Assembly: GCF_000179555.1 (NCBI RefSeq)
Contig: NZ_AECZ01000004.1
Span: 62,001-126,000, forward strand
Direction of reading: 5' to 3'
Length of the DNA: 64,000 nucleotides
DNA from: Solidesulfovibrio fructosivorans JJ]
GTDB lineage: Bacteria; Desulfobacterota; Desulfovibrionia; Desulfovibrionales; Desulfovibrionaceae
Shown: in pieces, positions 16,513 to 26,444 of the stretch
How the letters are laid out: each line of letters begins with the position of its first letter
Numbering within the stretch: the stretch's first letter is position 1
Translations under genes and position numbers: made by a program
Notes under the pieces: model-generated
What the model was told of the DNA's origin: nothing
Databases searched by the model: none
The model's input: the letters and a program-made list of their open reading frames with translations, nothing else

Positions 16513-17881
16513 ATTCTGGAGTCGTCCAGGCCGGGGGGGCACCTCCAGCCTGGACGGGATTGGCGAGGTGGCCATCGGGCCGATTGGCTGTAAGGTGAAG
16601 TTGCGAAGCCGCACCTGCAACCAAAGGAGACCACGATGGCCGAGGACAGCATGGCATTAATCGAGTTGATGCAAAAGGCCGATGGCGGTGATTTTCTCCG
16701 CTCCTTGGCGGAAGCCGTCTTGCAGCTTCTCATGGAAGCCGATGTGGATGGCTTGATCGGAGCCAGCCGCCACGAACGAAGCGCCGAGCGAGTCAGCTAC
16801 CGCAACGGCTACCGGGACCGCAGCCTTGATACTCGCGTCGGCTCCCTGCAACTGCGCATCCCCAAGCTGCGCCAGGGCAGCTACTTTCCGCCCTTCCTGG
16901 AGCCGCGCAAGACCAGCGAGCGCGCCTTGGTGGCCGTCATCCAGGAGGCCTGGATCGGGGGCATATCGACGCGGCGCGTGGACGATCTCGTCCAGGCCAT
17001 GGGGCTTTCCGGCATCTCGAAATCCCAAGTGTCCAAGCTGTGCAAGGACATCGATGAACGGGTCCATGCCTTCCTTTCCAGGCCGCTGACAGGTGAATGG
17101 CCCTATTTGTGGCTGGACGCGACCTACCTCAAGCAACGCGAAGGCGGCCGGGTGGTCAGCGTCGCCGCCATAATCGCCGTGGCGGCGAACACGGAAGGCC
17201 GCCGGGAAATCGTGGGATTGCACATCGGCCCCAGCGAGGCCGAGCCGTTCTGGTCTTTTTTCCTCAAAGGCCTTCTTCGTCGGGGACTCGCCGGCGTGAA
17301 GCTGGTCGTTTCCGACGCCCATGAAGGTCTCAAGGCCGCCATCGCCAAGACGTTCGGGGCTACGTGGCAGCGCTGCCGGGTCCACTGGATGCGCAACGCC
17401 TTGGCTCGCGTCCCCAAATCGCAGCACGCCATGGTTTCCGCCGCCCTGCGCCAAGCTTTTTTACAGCCGGATGCTGCCAGCGCCAGCCAGACCTGGCGGC
17501 ATGTCGCCGACCAGCTTCGCGGCAAATGGCCAAAACTCGCCAGCTTCATGGACGAAACCGAGCACGACGTGCTGGCTTACATGACGTTCCCGGCGCAGCA
17601 CCGGGTCAAGCTGCACAGCACCAATCCGCTGGAAAGGCTGGACAAAGAGGTGAAACGGCGGGCGGACGTGGTCGGTATTTTCCCCAACGAGCAGTCCATC
17701 ATCCGGCTTATCGGGGCCATCTTGCTGGAGCAAAACGACGAGTGGCAGCTGCAAAGCCGCTACATGCAGGTCGAGGCCATGGCCGAACTCAACACCCAAC
17801 AAAACGAGGCGCAGCCAGCCCAAATTCCACCCAGGGCAGCCTGACCGATTGCCACCTCAAGCACACCGGAATTTACACCAC
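16504..17881 (+). mobile_element. IS256-family insertion sequence
   Basis: Bounded by imperfect inverted repeats GTGGTGTAAATTCTGG (16504-16519) and the complement of CCGGAATTTACACCAC (17866-17881), with 15 of 16 bases matching. It contains one transposase gene. The eight to nine bases flanking each side (tccacggag and gttgacgga) are not identical, so no target duplication is seen. Both flanking genes are truncated. Confidence 0.85.
16636..17844 (+). CDS. IS256-family transposase
   Basis: A 402-residue mutator-type DDE transposase: N-terminal SRHERSAERVSYRNGYRDR, catalytic YLWLDATYLK (first Asp), VVSDAHEGLKAAI (second Asp) and the C-terminal HSTNPLERLDKEVKRR containing the catalytic Glu. Full length, no frameshift, preceded by AAAGGAG, so probably active. 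It is GC-rich compared with the island to its left. Confidence 0.95.
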   Translation: MAEDSMALIELMQKADGGDFLRSLAEAVLQLLMEADVDGLIGASRHERSAERVSYRNGYRDRSLDTRVGSLQLRIPKLRQGSYFPPFLEPRKTSERALVAVIQEAWIGGISTRRVDDLVQAMGLSGISKSQVSKLCKDIDERVHAFLSRPLTGEWPYLWLDATYLKQREGGRVVSVAAIIAVAANTEGRREIVGLHIGPSEAEPFWSFFLKGLLRRGLAGVKLVVSDAHEGLKAAIAKTFGATWQRCRVHWMRNALARVPKSQHAMVSAALRQAFLQPDAASASQTWRHVADQLRGKWPKLASFMDETEHDVLAYMTFPAQHRVKLHSTNPLERLDKEVKRRADVVGIFPNEQSIIRLIGAILLEQNDEWQLQSRYMQVEAMAELNTQQNEAQPAQIPPRAA

Positions 17882-17896
17882 GTTGACGGACGTGAC

Positions 17897-18049
17897 CTAG
17901 GGAGGAGAATTTGGAACTTTTGTGATCGCCATCGTGCGGATGATTTCCTGTACTTTGAGGATATCAATCCCGAACTCTTCCTCACCGATCCCGAAAGTGA
18001 CAAGCTGGAGGAGTTCGCTCTCTTGTTTTTGGATAGTTGACTCGCTCAT
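17897..18049 (-). pseudogene. cheW: CheW N-terminal fragment
   Basis: Codes for about 50 residues that match the start of CheW: LVTFGIGEEEFGIDILKVQE and IIRTMAITKVPNSP, then a stop. The remaining two thirds of CheW are missing, and the IS256 right end lies 16 bases beyond. The ATG overlaps the stop of the MCP gene (TAATG), so MCP and CheW were one operon. Confidence 0.85.
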
Positions 18050-19665
18050 TATACCCTCCCGAGTGCAAGTGGTCTCTTGCCAGAGGGTAAGGCTGCTGAA
18101 CTGCTCTCGCCGTCTGATTTCATTTCATCAATAAGTCTCTTAAGCACTTGAGCTTGGTTTGCCAATTCGCCAACAGCTTGAGAAGATTGCCTCATAGCAT
18201 CTGTCGTTTCTGACGAAACTCGATTGACATCTTCAAGACTCCGATTGATTTCTTCGCTGGCAGAAGATTGTTCTTCAGAGGCTGTCGCTATCGAACGAAC
18301 CTGATCTGTCGTTGTTTCAGCGAGTGAAACAATCTGACGCAAAGATTCCCCAGAAGTGTTGGCCAGCTTAGTGACGTCTTCGATGGTTTTCCCTGAGCGC
18401 TCAACGTTTTCAATATTTTTCTTGGTACCGTTTTGAATACCCCTAATCGCATCCCCAACTTCCTTGGTTGCAGTCATGGTCTTCTCAGCCAGTTTGCGGA
18501 CTTCGTCGGCGACAACGGCAAATCCACGTCCCGCTTCACCTGCGCGGGCTGCCTCAATAGCTGCATTAAGTGCCAAGAGATTCGTCTGGTCAGCAATGTC
18601 GGAGATTACATTCAGAATTTGACCAATTCCTTCTGCCTGCTTGCCAAGGTTCCCCATATCTTGCTTCATCTCTTGGGATTGCTGCTGGACCTCCTCAATC
18701 CCATGGACGACCTGGGAAACCACTTTCGCTCCTTCTTCGGCTTTAACCTTAGCTTGATCAGCTGTGGATGCGGCACTTGAGGCATTTTTAGCGACTTCCA
18801 GGACGGTAGCGTTCATTTCTTCCATTGATGTCGCTGTTTCACCTATTCGGTGTGCTTGCTCTTCTGCTCCTCGACTGGATTGTTCAATCTGAGCTGAAAG
18901 TTGCTCAGAAGCAGAAGTTACTATTTCAACAACAGATTCAAGCTGATTGGCAGAATGTAAAATCCCATCTCTTAAAGCTCCTTCTGCCGCTTCTCTTAAT
19001 CGTTTTTGCTCTGTTATATCTTGAACTACTTCAACATGTCCAATATTTTTGCCTTCCGTGTCGTGAAGATAGAATGTGTTTACTTGAAAATTTTTGTCAA
19101 GACCTGGCTGGTGAAAAGTTGATTCTGCTTGTCCACGACGAAGGCGTTCAATTCCACAGCGATCTGTTTTGCAAATATCTGCTCCCCAATTTGAACATTG
19201 CATTCCGATTATATCTTCTCGTTTAGCTCCTGTAACCTGTAAGGCGGCTTTATTGACGAATGTCCAGTTCATGTTTGAGTCAGTTATTGATAATGGGAAT
19301 TGAATGCTATCAAGAATTTGCTCGTGCCAATATATTTTTTCTTTGACCTCTGCAGTGAAATATTTAAGGTTTTTTGACAATTCCCCGATTTCATCTTTCT
19401 GGTTCAGCTCAAGATTAATTGAAAATTTTTCTAAATCAATAGAACTTACAACGTCAGATATTTTTTTGATTGGGAGGATGATAGATCGAGAGGCAATTAG
19501 CCCTAAGGCTAGGGATAGTGCAAAAACAAGGCTGAGCATCGTTATCAAAAAATAGAAAGTAACAGTTGTGTCAACGTTTTTCATCGCTACCGTAAAAAGT
19601 ATGGCTACAAAAACTGGTGCACAACACGCGAAAAGGATTCGCCATTGAATTGATATACTTTTCAT
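18049..19665 (-). CDS. Methyl-accepting chemotaxis protein
   Basis: A 538-residue membrane receptor beginning [15 protein letters not shown], chosen because AGGAGG lies 5 bases upstream. Two transmembrane helices at about residues 8-28 and 37-60 enclose almost no periplasmic loop. Then come a HAMP region ([15 protein letters not shown]), a PAS domain with [12 protein letters not shown] cysteines (about 115-225) and a signalling domain whose hairpin tip reads [20 protein letters not shown]. The PAS domain and absent periplasmic domain suggest sensing of an internal, perhaps redox, cue. A CheW gene follows but is truncated. Confidence 0.92.
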   Translation of the reverse strand: MKSISIQWRILFACCAPVFVAILFTVAMKNVDTTVTFYFLITMLSLVFALSLALGLIASRSIILPIKKISDVVSSIDLEKFSINLELNQKDEIGELSKNLKYFTAEVKEKIYWHEQILDSIQFPLSITDSNMNWTFVNKAALQVTGAKREDIIGMQCSNWGADICKTDRCGIERLRRGQAESTFHQPGLDKNFQVNTFYLHDTEGKNIGHVEVVQDITEQKRLREAAEGALRDGILHSANQLESVVEIVTSASEQLSAQIEQSSRGAEEQAHRIGETATSMEEMNATVLEVAKNASSAASTADQAKVKAEEGAKVVSQVVHGIEEVQQQSQEMKQDMGNLGKQAEGIGQILNVISDIADQTNLLALNAAIEAARAGEAGRGFAVVADEVRKLAEKTMTATKEVGDAIRGIQNGTKKNIENVERSGKTIEDVTKLANTSGESLRQIVSLAETTTDQVRSIATASEEQSSASEEINRSLEDVNRVSSETTDAMRQSSQAVGELANQAQVLKRLIDEMKSDGESSSAALPSGKRPLALGRV

Positions 19666-20716
19666 ACAATCCTCCTGGGCGGCATCAACGACAGGCGTGC
19701 TGCTTGTGAAAGCCATATCGTTAAAAATAGAAAAAATTAAAACGGCACTTTTTACATGGAGTTGCACGTTTAACTATCATGGCACATAAAATAGTGGTGT
19801 TGCAATAGTGATACGTGTCTATTGTCTAACTCCGTAAATCCGGTATAAATTATGTTAAATCAAGCCGTTGTGGAGTAAAAAACCGCCATGGTTAAGCCAT
19901 GCCAAGGCATGGAGATCGTCACCTTCCAGAGCATACCAATTGGCCGGGTTGATCCAGGTAATGATGCCTTTTCAGAGGATGCATCAGTAAAAACGGCGAA
20001 AAACGAGGCCGAGGCACTAACAAGGTTCCAGCCATTTTTGTGACCGCTGTCAAAAATGACGCCATCATCTTTGCCAAGATAGAAGTTGTTGGTGCTGTCG
20101 ATGGCGAAAACATCAAATAAGTTCTGGTAAAGCATGTTGCACCTGGCCAAGTCGTTCGAGCATATGTATATCCTACTTATAATTTCACGTAGGGAGCCAT
20201 TCAACCAGGATAAACTAACAATATACTCCAAGCAATGCGCGCCATGGTATGATGTCCTTAAATGGATGACATCATCGTATCAATTGTGAAAGGCTTTAAC
20301 TTGGAACTTGCCATGGTTGCCTCCTTTTTGCTGGCTACTTCAATTATTCGTTACCCGTTACGATCTTGTAAGTGCAAGGTGTTCTCTGTTGAAGGGATTG
20401 CTATTGGGTTTGAAGTTCTATCTCCACAGAAGGTGGGGCTAACTAGTCTGCCTTGGTGTTGATTTTGGTTGCAGTTGTCACTTGTCCGATGTTGGCCAAT
20501 TATTTTACGAATGGGGATTTTGGTTCAACATACCATATTTTGCAATTTGACTTCAAGGGAAAAGCGAGAAGGTGTTCCGTGTAAGAAGCTTGGGCCTCGA
20601 GGAGGAGTTAGCTGGTTTAATTGGCGTTTGTTGAAAAATGCTGCCCTCCGTATCATCGCGAAATTTTTTAACGCTTCAACTTAACATTATGAAATAATAC
20701 ATTATTCACATTCTCC
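19666..20716. other. Gene-poor, decayed stretch
   Basis: About 1 kb without a convincing gene. A minus-strand frame near 19960-20130 encodes FDVFAIDSTNNFYLGKDDG, which looks like part of a beta-propeller/tectonin-type protein, and a plus-strand frame at 20262-20462 (66 codons) has one hydrophobic helix; neither has a complete gene structure. I read the stretch as remnants. Confidence 0.4.
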
Positions 20717-20907
20717 CATCCTCTCCAACGTCCGTTTTTTCCTTCCTCGAGTAAAAACCCCTTGACCTCCCGTACCAAATTCGTACTTACTCCAAGCCAA
20801 CGAAGCCAACGGTTTTGGCCCCCAACTTTTTCTTGGGAACGAAAGATTTGGGGTTGACTTCGGGACGAGTTTGGGGCGTTTAGCCTGTTCCCTGATTCTG
20901 TTTATAG

Positions 20908-20953
20908 GACCGTAGCTCGGGGGGAGAGCGCTTGCTTGACACACCACAAGCGT
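20908..20953 (+). other. tRNA-Val-like 5' segment in R1 copy B
   Basis: ACCGTAGCTC, a G-rich D-loop, GAGCGCTTGCTTGACAC: a good match to D-arm plus anticodon arm of tRNA-Val with a GAC anticodon. After the anticodon loop ACCAC replaces the expected 3' stem strand. No 3' half follows. Confidence 0.5.
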
Positions 20954-20996
20954 GATTTAACACCCTAAAATCCTTCCAAAAGCCCTTGTGAAAAAG

Positions 20997-21040
20997 TGAT
21001 CCTGTTGGCGAAGTGCCAACGGGGTCTTCTTTTATTTTTC
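20997..21040 (+). terminator. Intrinsic terminator closing R1 copy B
   Basis: GATCCTGTTGGC and GCCAACGGGGTC pair around a 5-base loop and are followed by TTCTTTTATTTTT. The equivalent hairpin is present in copies A and C, with compensating base changes in places. Confidence 0.7.
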
Positions 21041-21283
21041 AGCCTGAGAATCGTACGTTGGTCGGTCGTTGGCGGGTGCTCCCGAATTGATCCCGCTGAT
21101 AGAAAATATACAGGAACCTGCATTTTTGATGAAGCTACCCAGGACAATGGCGGGCGTGACACGGTTCTCTCGTACGAGACTTATACACCGATTGTTCTTC
21201 AGGATATGCCGGTTCGATTTATGCATCTTAAATAAGTAAAATAAGCAAATTGTGACTATACTGGGCAGCCGGGCGTGACCCTT

Positions 21284-24200
21284 TTATTTGAGAGAAGGCC
21301 GGCGCGAGAACCGCCAAGCTGCGAAGCGCTCTTGTATGGCCATCACGAAGACGAAGAACACTGGCACGAAGAAAATGGCGAGCACCGTCGCGGTGACCAT
21401 GCCGCCGAATACGCCGGTACCGATGGCGTGCTGGGTTTCGGCGCTGGCCCCGCTGGCGAACATCAGTGGCACCACGCCCAGGCCGAAGGCCAGCGACGTC
21501 ATCAGAATCGGGCGCAGTCGCAGCCGGGCCGCAGTTACCGCTGCTTCCGCCAGTCCCTTGCCTTGCTGGCGCAACTGCTTGGCGAGTTCGATGATGAGAA
21601 TGGCGTTTTTAGCCGACAGACCGATAACGGTGATCATGCCGACCTTGAAGAACACGTCGTTGGGCATGCCGCGCAGCATCACCGCCCCCACGGCACCCAG
21701 CAGGCCCAGCGGCACCACCAGCATGACCGAGAGCGGGATCGTCCAGCTCTCGTACAGAGCGGCCAGCACCAGAAACACCACCAGGATCGACAGCGCCATC
21801 AGCAGCGGCGCTTGTGTGGCGGACTGGCGCTCCTGCAGGGATTGTCCTGTCCAGGCCACGGCGAAGCCAGGTGGTAACTGTGCTGCCAGCCGTTCCATCT
21901 CGGCCATCGCCTCGCCGCTGGAGACGCCGGGAGCCGCATTGCCCGAGATGCGCGCCGCCGGGAAGCCCTGATAGCGCACCAGCTGCAGCGGCGTCTCGCT
22001 CCATGCCGGAGTCACTACCTCGGACAGCGGCATCATGCCGCCGTTGGAGTTGCGCACATAGAGCTTGAGCACGTCGTCAATCTGCATGCGGGCCGACGCC
22101 TCGGCTTGAATGATGACCTGCTGCATGCGTCCGGCATGGGGGAAGTCGTTGACGTAGTAAGACCCCATCGCGATGGACAGCGTGTCGCTGATGCTGGTGA
22201 ACGACACGCCCAACGCCTCGGCCTTGTCCCGGTCGATGTCCAGGTGGATGCTGGAGCCGGCTGGAAGGCTGTCGGCATAGACGCCGCTGACGAGTCGACT
22301 CTTCCGCGCCAGTGCAAGCAGCTTGGTCTCTGCCGCCTGGAGCGCGGCATGGCCCTGGTTGGCCCGGTCCTGTAGGCGCATGGTGAAGCCGGAGCTGTTG
22401 CCAAGCTCGTCGATGGCCGGCGGCAGCAGGGTAATCACTGTCCCTTCCCTGACGCCGGACAGGGCCGTCTGGGCCAGGGCCACTTCGCCTTGGGCCGTGG
22501 CGCCATTGCGCTCGCCCCAGTCCTTGAGCATGGTGAAGGCCATGGCCGCGTTTGGGCCGGAGCCGGAGAAGCCAAAACCGACGACGGTCATATTGGATCG
22601 GATCGATGGGCGCGAGGCCGCGTGCTGCTCGTAGGCCTTGACCACTTCCAGCGTGCGCTCGACGGTGGCATCGGCGGGCAACTGGATGGAAGCCAAGAAA
22701 TAGCCCTGGTCTTCTTCCGGCAGGAAAGACGATGGCAGATGGCGGAAAGAAACCATGAGGGCTGCACAGAGTGCGGCGAACACCAGCATCATCCGTCCTG
22801 TTCGTGTCACCAGCTTGCCCAGGCGCGTTTCATAGCGCGATGTCATGCGCTCGAAGCGGCGGTTGAACCAGCCGAAAAACCCGCGCTTCTCGTGGTGCCC
22901 CGCAGCGTGGGGCCTAAGCAACGTCGCACAGAGAGCGGGCGTCAGGGTAAGCGCGAGAAAGGCCGAAAACAGGATCGACACCGCCATGGACAGCGTAAAT
23001 TGTTTGTAGATCGCGCCAACCGTGCCGCTGACCAAGCCCATGGGGATGAACACGGCCGTCAACACCAGGGTGATGCCGATCACCGCGCCGGTGATCTCTT
23101 GCATCGCCTGGATCGTCGCGTCTCGTGGCGACAGCCCCTTCTCGGCCATGATGCGTTCCACATTCTCGATGACGACGATGGCATCGTCCACGATGATGCC
23201 GATTGCGAGCACCATGCCGAACATGGTCAGCACGTTGATTGAAAAGCCCGAAGCAAGCATCACCGCGAAGGTGCCCAGCAGTGCGATTGGCGCAACGATC
23301 GCCGGAATCAGGGTGTAGCGGATGTTTTGCAGGAAGAGGAACATGACCAGAAACACCAGCACCATCGCCTCTATCAGGGTATGGATGACCTTCTCGATGG
23401 AGATCTTGACGAACGGTGCGGTATTAAACGGGATCGAATAGCTCATGCCGGCCGGCATCGTACTGCGAAGCTCAGCCATTCGCGCCTCGACTTCCTCGGC
23501 TGTCCTGACCGCATTGGCGCCAGGCGCGAGCTGTACGGCCGCGGCAGTGGCGGTTTTGCCGTCTTCGCGGTTAATAAAGCCATAGGACTGTGAGCCGAGT
23601 TCGACCCGCGCCACGTCGCCAAGCACCACCTTGGAGCCGTCGGGGTTGGCGCGCAGCACGATGGCGGCGAACTGTTCGGGCGTGGACAGCTGGCCCTGCA
23701 CCGTGAGCGATACCGTCACGCGCTGCCCCGGCAGAGCCGGCATGGCTCCGACGCTGCCGGGCGCGATCTGGACATTCTGCTGGTTCACGGCTGCGGATAG
23801 ATCGTTCATCGACAGGCCAAAGGCAATCAACTTGGCCGGATCGACCCAAATCCGCATCGCCTGCTCAGCTCCAAACAGCTGCACGCGGCCTACGCCTTCG
23901 ATGCGGCGCAGTTCGTCGACGATGTTGCGCGCCATGTAGTCGCCCAGCGCCGCCTCGTCGAAGCGCCCGTCGTCGGATCTGAGGCCGACGAGCATCAGGA
24001 AGCCGGACGCGGAGGTCTCCACGGTCAGACCGTTTTGGCGCACCGTCTGCGGCAAACGTGGCTCGATGGCCTTGAGCTTGTTTTGCACGTCGATCTGCGC
24101 CATGTCCGGGTCGGTGCCCGGTTTGAAGGTGGCGCTGATTGACGCCGCACCCGAGGAATCGGACGAGGATTCGAAGTACAACAGGTTCTTGACACTGGAG

Positions 24201-24406
24201 AGTTCGCGCTCGATGAGGCTGATCACCCCGTCGCTCATGGTCTGCGACGTGGCTCCGGGGTAGGTCGCGGAAATGGTGACGGTGGACGGCGCCACAGAAG
24301 GAAACCGGGCGATGGGCAGATTGGGAATAGCAATCACGCCCAGCAGGATGATAAACAGGGCGACGACCCAGGCGAAGACCGGGCGATGAATGAAGAACTG
24401 CGGCAT
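21284..24406 (-). CDS. RND multidrug efflux permease, AdeB/HAE1 type
   Basis: A 1040-residue inner-membrane proton/drug antiporter of the HAE1 family, starting MPQFFIHRPVFAW. Full length with two large periplasmic loops and 12 predicted helices; TM4 carries the proton-relay aspartates in GIIVDDAIVVIENVER. Wording of many blocks (SVAPSTVTISATYPGAT, EELSSVKNLLY-like, VLPPAIDELG-like) closely recalls AdeB of Acinetobacter. It is the second gene after the adaptor (20 bases apart) and the cluster is divergent from an AdeRS-like system. No outer membrane channel gene is present, so it must borrow a TolC-type protein. Confidence 0.93.
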   Translation of the reverse strand: MPQFFIHRPVFAWVVALFIILLGVIAIPNLPIARFPSVAPSTVTISATYPGATSQTMSDGVISLIERELSSVKNLLYFESSSDSSGAASISATFKPGTDPDMAQIDVQNKLKAIEPRLPQTVRQNGLTVETSASGFLMLVGLRSDDGRFDEAALGDYMARNIVDELRRIEGVGRVQLFGAEQAMRIWVDPAKLIAFGLSMNDLSAAVNQQNVQIAPGSVGAMPALPGQRVTVSLTVQGQLSTPEQFAAIVLRANPDGSKVVLGDVARVELGSQSYGFINREDGKTATAAAVQLAPGANAVRTAEEVEARMAELRSTMPAGMSYSIPFNTAPFVKISIEKVIHTLIEAMVLVFLVMFLFLQNIRYTLIPAIVAPIALLGTFAVMLASGFSINVLTMFGMVLAIGIIVDDAIVVIENVERIMAEKGLSPRDATIQAMQEITGAVIGITLVLTAVFIPMGLVSGTVGAIYKQFTLSMAVSILFSAFLALTLTPALCATLLRPHAAGHHEKRGFFGWFNRRFERMTSRYETRLGKLVTRTGRMMLVFAALCAALMVSFRHLPSSFLPEEDQGYFLASIQLPADATVERTLEVVKAYEQHAASRPSIRSNMTVVGFGFSGSGPNAAMAFTMLKDWGERNGATAQGEVALAQTALSGVREGTVITLLPPAIDELGNSSGFTMRLQDRANQGHAALQAAETKLLALARKSRLVSGVYADSLPAGSSIHLDIDRDKAEALGVSFTSISDTLSIAMGSYYVNDFPHAGRMQQVIIQAEASARMQIDDVLKLYVRNSNGGMMPLSEVVTPAWSETPLQLVRYQGFPAARISGNAAPGVSSGEAMAEMERLAAQLPPGFAVAWTGQSLQERQSATQAPLLMALSILVVFLVLAALYESWTIPLSVMLVVPLGLLGAVGAVMLRGMPNDVFFKVGMITVIGLSAKNAILIIELAKQLRQQGKGLAEAAVTAARLRLRPILMTSLAFGLGVVPLMFASGASAETQHAIGTGVFGGMVTATVLAIFFVPVFFVFVMAIQERFAAWRFSRRPSLK

Positions 24407-24426
24407 GACGATATGCTCCCGGGCGT

Positions 24427-25587
24427 TCAGTGCGTAGATGCCGCGGTTGTAGGTTCGAGTGCCTGCCACTCGTGCGCTTGCACTTCGATGCCGTTGGACA
24501 GACGCGCCATCCCTTCGATCACGATCGTTTGCCCGGCGGCGAGGCCGGACTGGATGCGATAGTGCCGATTGAGCAGCTCGCCCAATTTAACAGGGGTGAG
24601 TTTCGCCCGGTTCTGCGCATCAATGGTCCAGATTTGCGGCTCGCCGTCGTTTCGCACCACCGCCTGCTGCGGCACCATCAGCGCCTCGGCATAGCTGGTA
24701 CGCGGCACGCGTGCGCGCACGAACATGCCCGGCAGGAGCAGACGTTGCGGGTTGTCCACCAGCACGCGCAGCAGTACGTCCCCAGTGCCGGCATCGACGT
24801 TTATGCCTGAGAACAGGATGCGTCCGGTGACATCGTACGCCTCGCCGTCGCTTCGTAAGATGGCCACGGGCAGACCCTCATCGGCGCTTGCCTGTTGCGT
24901 TGTCAGCGCTTGGCGCAGCGATTCGAGCGAGGACGCCGGGCGGCGCACATCGACGTAGACTTGGTCGATCTGATGGATACGCGCCATGGGACTGCTGTCG
25001 CCGCTACCGACCAGCGCGCCCTCGCTCACCAGCGCCTGCTCGATGCGCCCGGAAATAGGCGCTTCCACGGTGGCGAACTTCAGATCAAGCTGGCGGCGCT
25101 TCAGTGTGGCGCGAGCCTGGGCGACATCGGCGGCCGCCTGGTCGCGCAGGGAGACCGCGTCGTCGTAGACCTGGTGGCTGACCGCGCCGACCTCGACCAA
25201 GGACTGCAGTCGCCTGGTTTGCAGCTGGGCTCGCGCCAACGCGACCTCGGCCCGTTGCAGGGCTGCTCCGGTGGCGTCGGCCTCGGCCTTGAACGGCGCC
25301 GGGTTGATCTGGAACAGCGGCTGGCCGGCCCGCACCTCGGTGCCCTGTTCGAACAGGCGGCGCTGGACGATGCCGCTGACCTGCGGCCGGATTTCGGCGA
25401 TGCGTACCGCGGCAACGCGTCCTGGCAGAACCTCACTCAGTTCCAGCCGCGACGGCGTGACGGTCATAACGGATACCAGTGGTGACGGGAGCGCCTCTTC
25501 CGGTTCGGCCTGACCGCAGCCGGCCAGAAGTATCAAAACCGCTAGGGCAAACAAGCCACTATGGCGGCACAGTCGTTTGATCTTCAT
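24427..25587 (-). CDS. RND periplasmic adaptor lipoprotein, AdeA/AcrA type
   Basis: A 386-residue membrane fusion protein. Signal peptide with lipobox LLAGC (Cys about residue 24), a biotinyl-lipoyl-like half (GIVQRRLFEQGTEVRAGQPL), alpha-hairpin rich in Q/R/A (residues about 95-165), and a beta-barrel with the ILFSGINVDAGTGDVLLR block. It links the permease to an outer membrane channel. First gene of the efflux operon; the 119-bp region to the divergent regulator gene holds the control sites. Confidence 0.92.
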   Translation of the reverse strand: MKIKRLCRHSGLFALAVLILLAGCGQAEPEEALPSPLVSVMTVTPSRLELSEVLPGRVAAVRIAEIRPQVSGIVQRRLFEQGTEVRAGQPLFQINPAPFKAEADATGAALQRAEVALARAQLQTRRLQSLVEVGAVSHQVYDDAVSLRDQAAADVAQARATLKRRQLDLKFATVEAPISGRIEQALVSEGALVGSGDSSPMARIHQIDQVYVDVRRPASSLESLRQALTTQQASADEGLPVAILRSDGEAYDVTGRILFSGINVDAGTGDVLLRVLVDNPQRLLLPGMFVRARVPRTSYAEALMVPQQAVVRNDGEPQIWTIDAQNRAKLTPVKLGELLNRHYRIQSGLAAGQTIVIEGMARLSNGIEVQAHEWQALEPTTAASTH

Positions 25588-25649
25588 GGGGGATTCCTTC
25601 AGGAGCAGGCAGCCCGTGCCCGCAGAGATTGGCGTCTCCTTGCCTTGAC

Positions 25650-25690
25650 TCGATGGATTTTCAATGGATATGGGATGTAAATTCGATGGA
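25650..25690. promoter_or_regulatory. Direct repeat in divergent efflux/regulator promoter region
   Basis: TCGATGGA occurs at 25650-25657 and again at 25683-25690, 33 bases apart, between the divergent adaptor and response regulator genes. In the AdeRS system the regulator binds a direct repeat in this intergenic region, so these are candidate operator half sites. Confidence 0.35.
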
Positions 25691-25706
25691 GTAGAAAGAA
25701 ACTGTC

Positions 25707-26444
25707 ATGCTTGAACAGAAATCCCTTTCCGAGTGGCCCAAAGGTCGCGAATCCCTGGTGCTGATCGCCGAGGACGAGTCCGAGATCGCCGAAATCCTCG
25801 CCGCCTATCTGGCGCGAGGCGGCATGCGCACTGTGCATGCCGCAGACGGCCTCCGGACGCTCGAGCTGCACCAGACCCTCAAGCCCGACCTCGTACTGCT
25901 CGACGTGCAGATGCCGCGCGTGGACGGCTGGCAGGTGCTTTCCGAGATCCGCCATCGGGGTGACACGCCCGTCATCATGCTAACGGCGTATGACCAGGAC
26001 ATCGACAAGCTGATGGGGCTGCGCATCGGTGCCGACGACTATATCGTCAAGCCGTTCAATCCGGCTGAAGTCGTGGCCAGGACGCAGGCGGTGCTGCGTC
26101 GCTCCATGGGGCGCGGCAATTGCCAGAATCGGCGCATCCTGCGCGTGGCGCCTTTCCTGATCGACCTGGAGAACCACGAAGCCCGTGTGCGTGTTTTCGG
26201 CCAGCGCCATCTCCTGGCGCTAACGTTGACGGAGTTTAAGTTGCTGACCCATCTGGCGGGTGCGCCCAAGCGGGTGTTCAGCCGCACCGAACTACTGGTC
26301 GCCTGTCTGCCGGAGGGGGATGCCCTGGAGCGCACGGTGGACAGCCACGTCAGCAAGCTTCGCAAGAAGCTGGAGGATCTCGGCGTCCAGGGAATCCCGG
26401 TTGGCGTGCGCGGGGTCGGCTACAAGCTGCGGAGCGGCGAATGA
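25707..26444 (+). CDS. OmpR-family response regulator, AdeR-like
   Basis: A 245-residue two-domain regulator. Receiver domain with acidic pocket ED near residue 24 and phosphorylation Asp in LVLLDVQMPRVDGW, followed by DQDIDKLMGLRIGADDYIVK, then a winged-helix output domain ending DALERTVDSHVSKLRKKLE. These blocks are strikingly like AdeR. Divergent from the efflux operon that it likely controls; overlaps the sensor gene by 4 bases (ATGA). Confidence 0.93.
   Translation: MLEQKSLSEWPKGRESLVLIAEDESEIAEILAAYLARGGMRTVHAADGLRTLELHQTLKPDLVLLDVQMPRVDGWQVLSEIRHRGDTPVIMLTAYDQDIDKLMGLRIGADDYIVKPFNPAEVVARTQAVLRRSMGRGNCQNRRILRVAPFLIDLENHEARVRVFGQRHLLALTLTEFKLLTHLAGAPKRVFSRTELLVACLPEGDALERTVDSHVSKLRKKLEDLGVQGIPVGVRGVGYKLRSGE

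Larger units (their letters stand above)
20717..21070 (+). repeat. Repeat R1, copy B
   Basis: Longest similarity partner of copy A (inverted relative to it). Order: CCAACGTCC block, GTAAAAACCCCTTGACCTCC, a TTGACTTCGGGACGAG block, the tRNA-like segment at 20908-20953, then a hairpin with T-rich tail at 20997-21040. Confidence 0.75.

Noticed and set aside
20854-20880. Peptide resembling the Hsp70 VDFGTS motif encoded in R1 (TTGACTTCGGGAC block)
   Set aside because: Same bases occur in all R1 copies without an open frame around them; likeness to the yegD start is probably coincidence, though it could help recombination.
20908-20953. Functional tRNA-Val gene
   Set aside because: Only D-arm and anticodon-loop-like part; no T-arm, no acceptor pairing, 3' anticodon stem strand absent.
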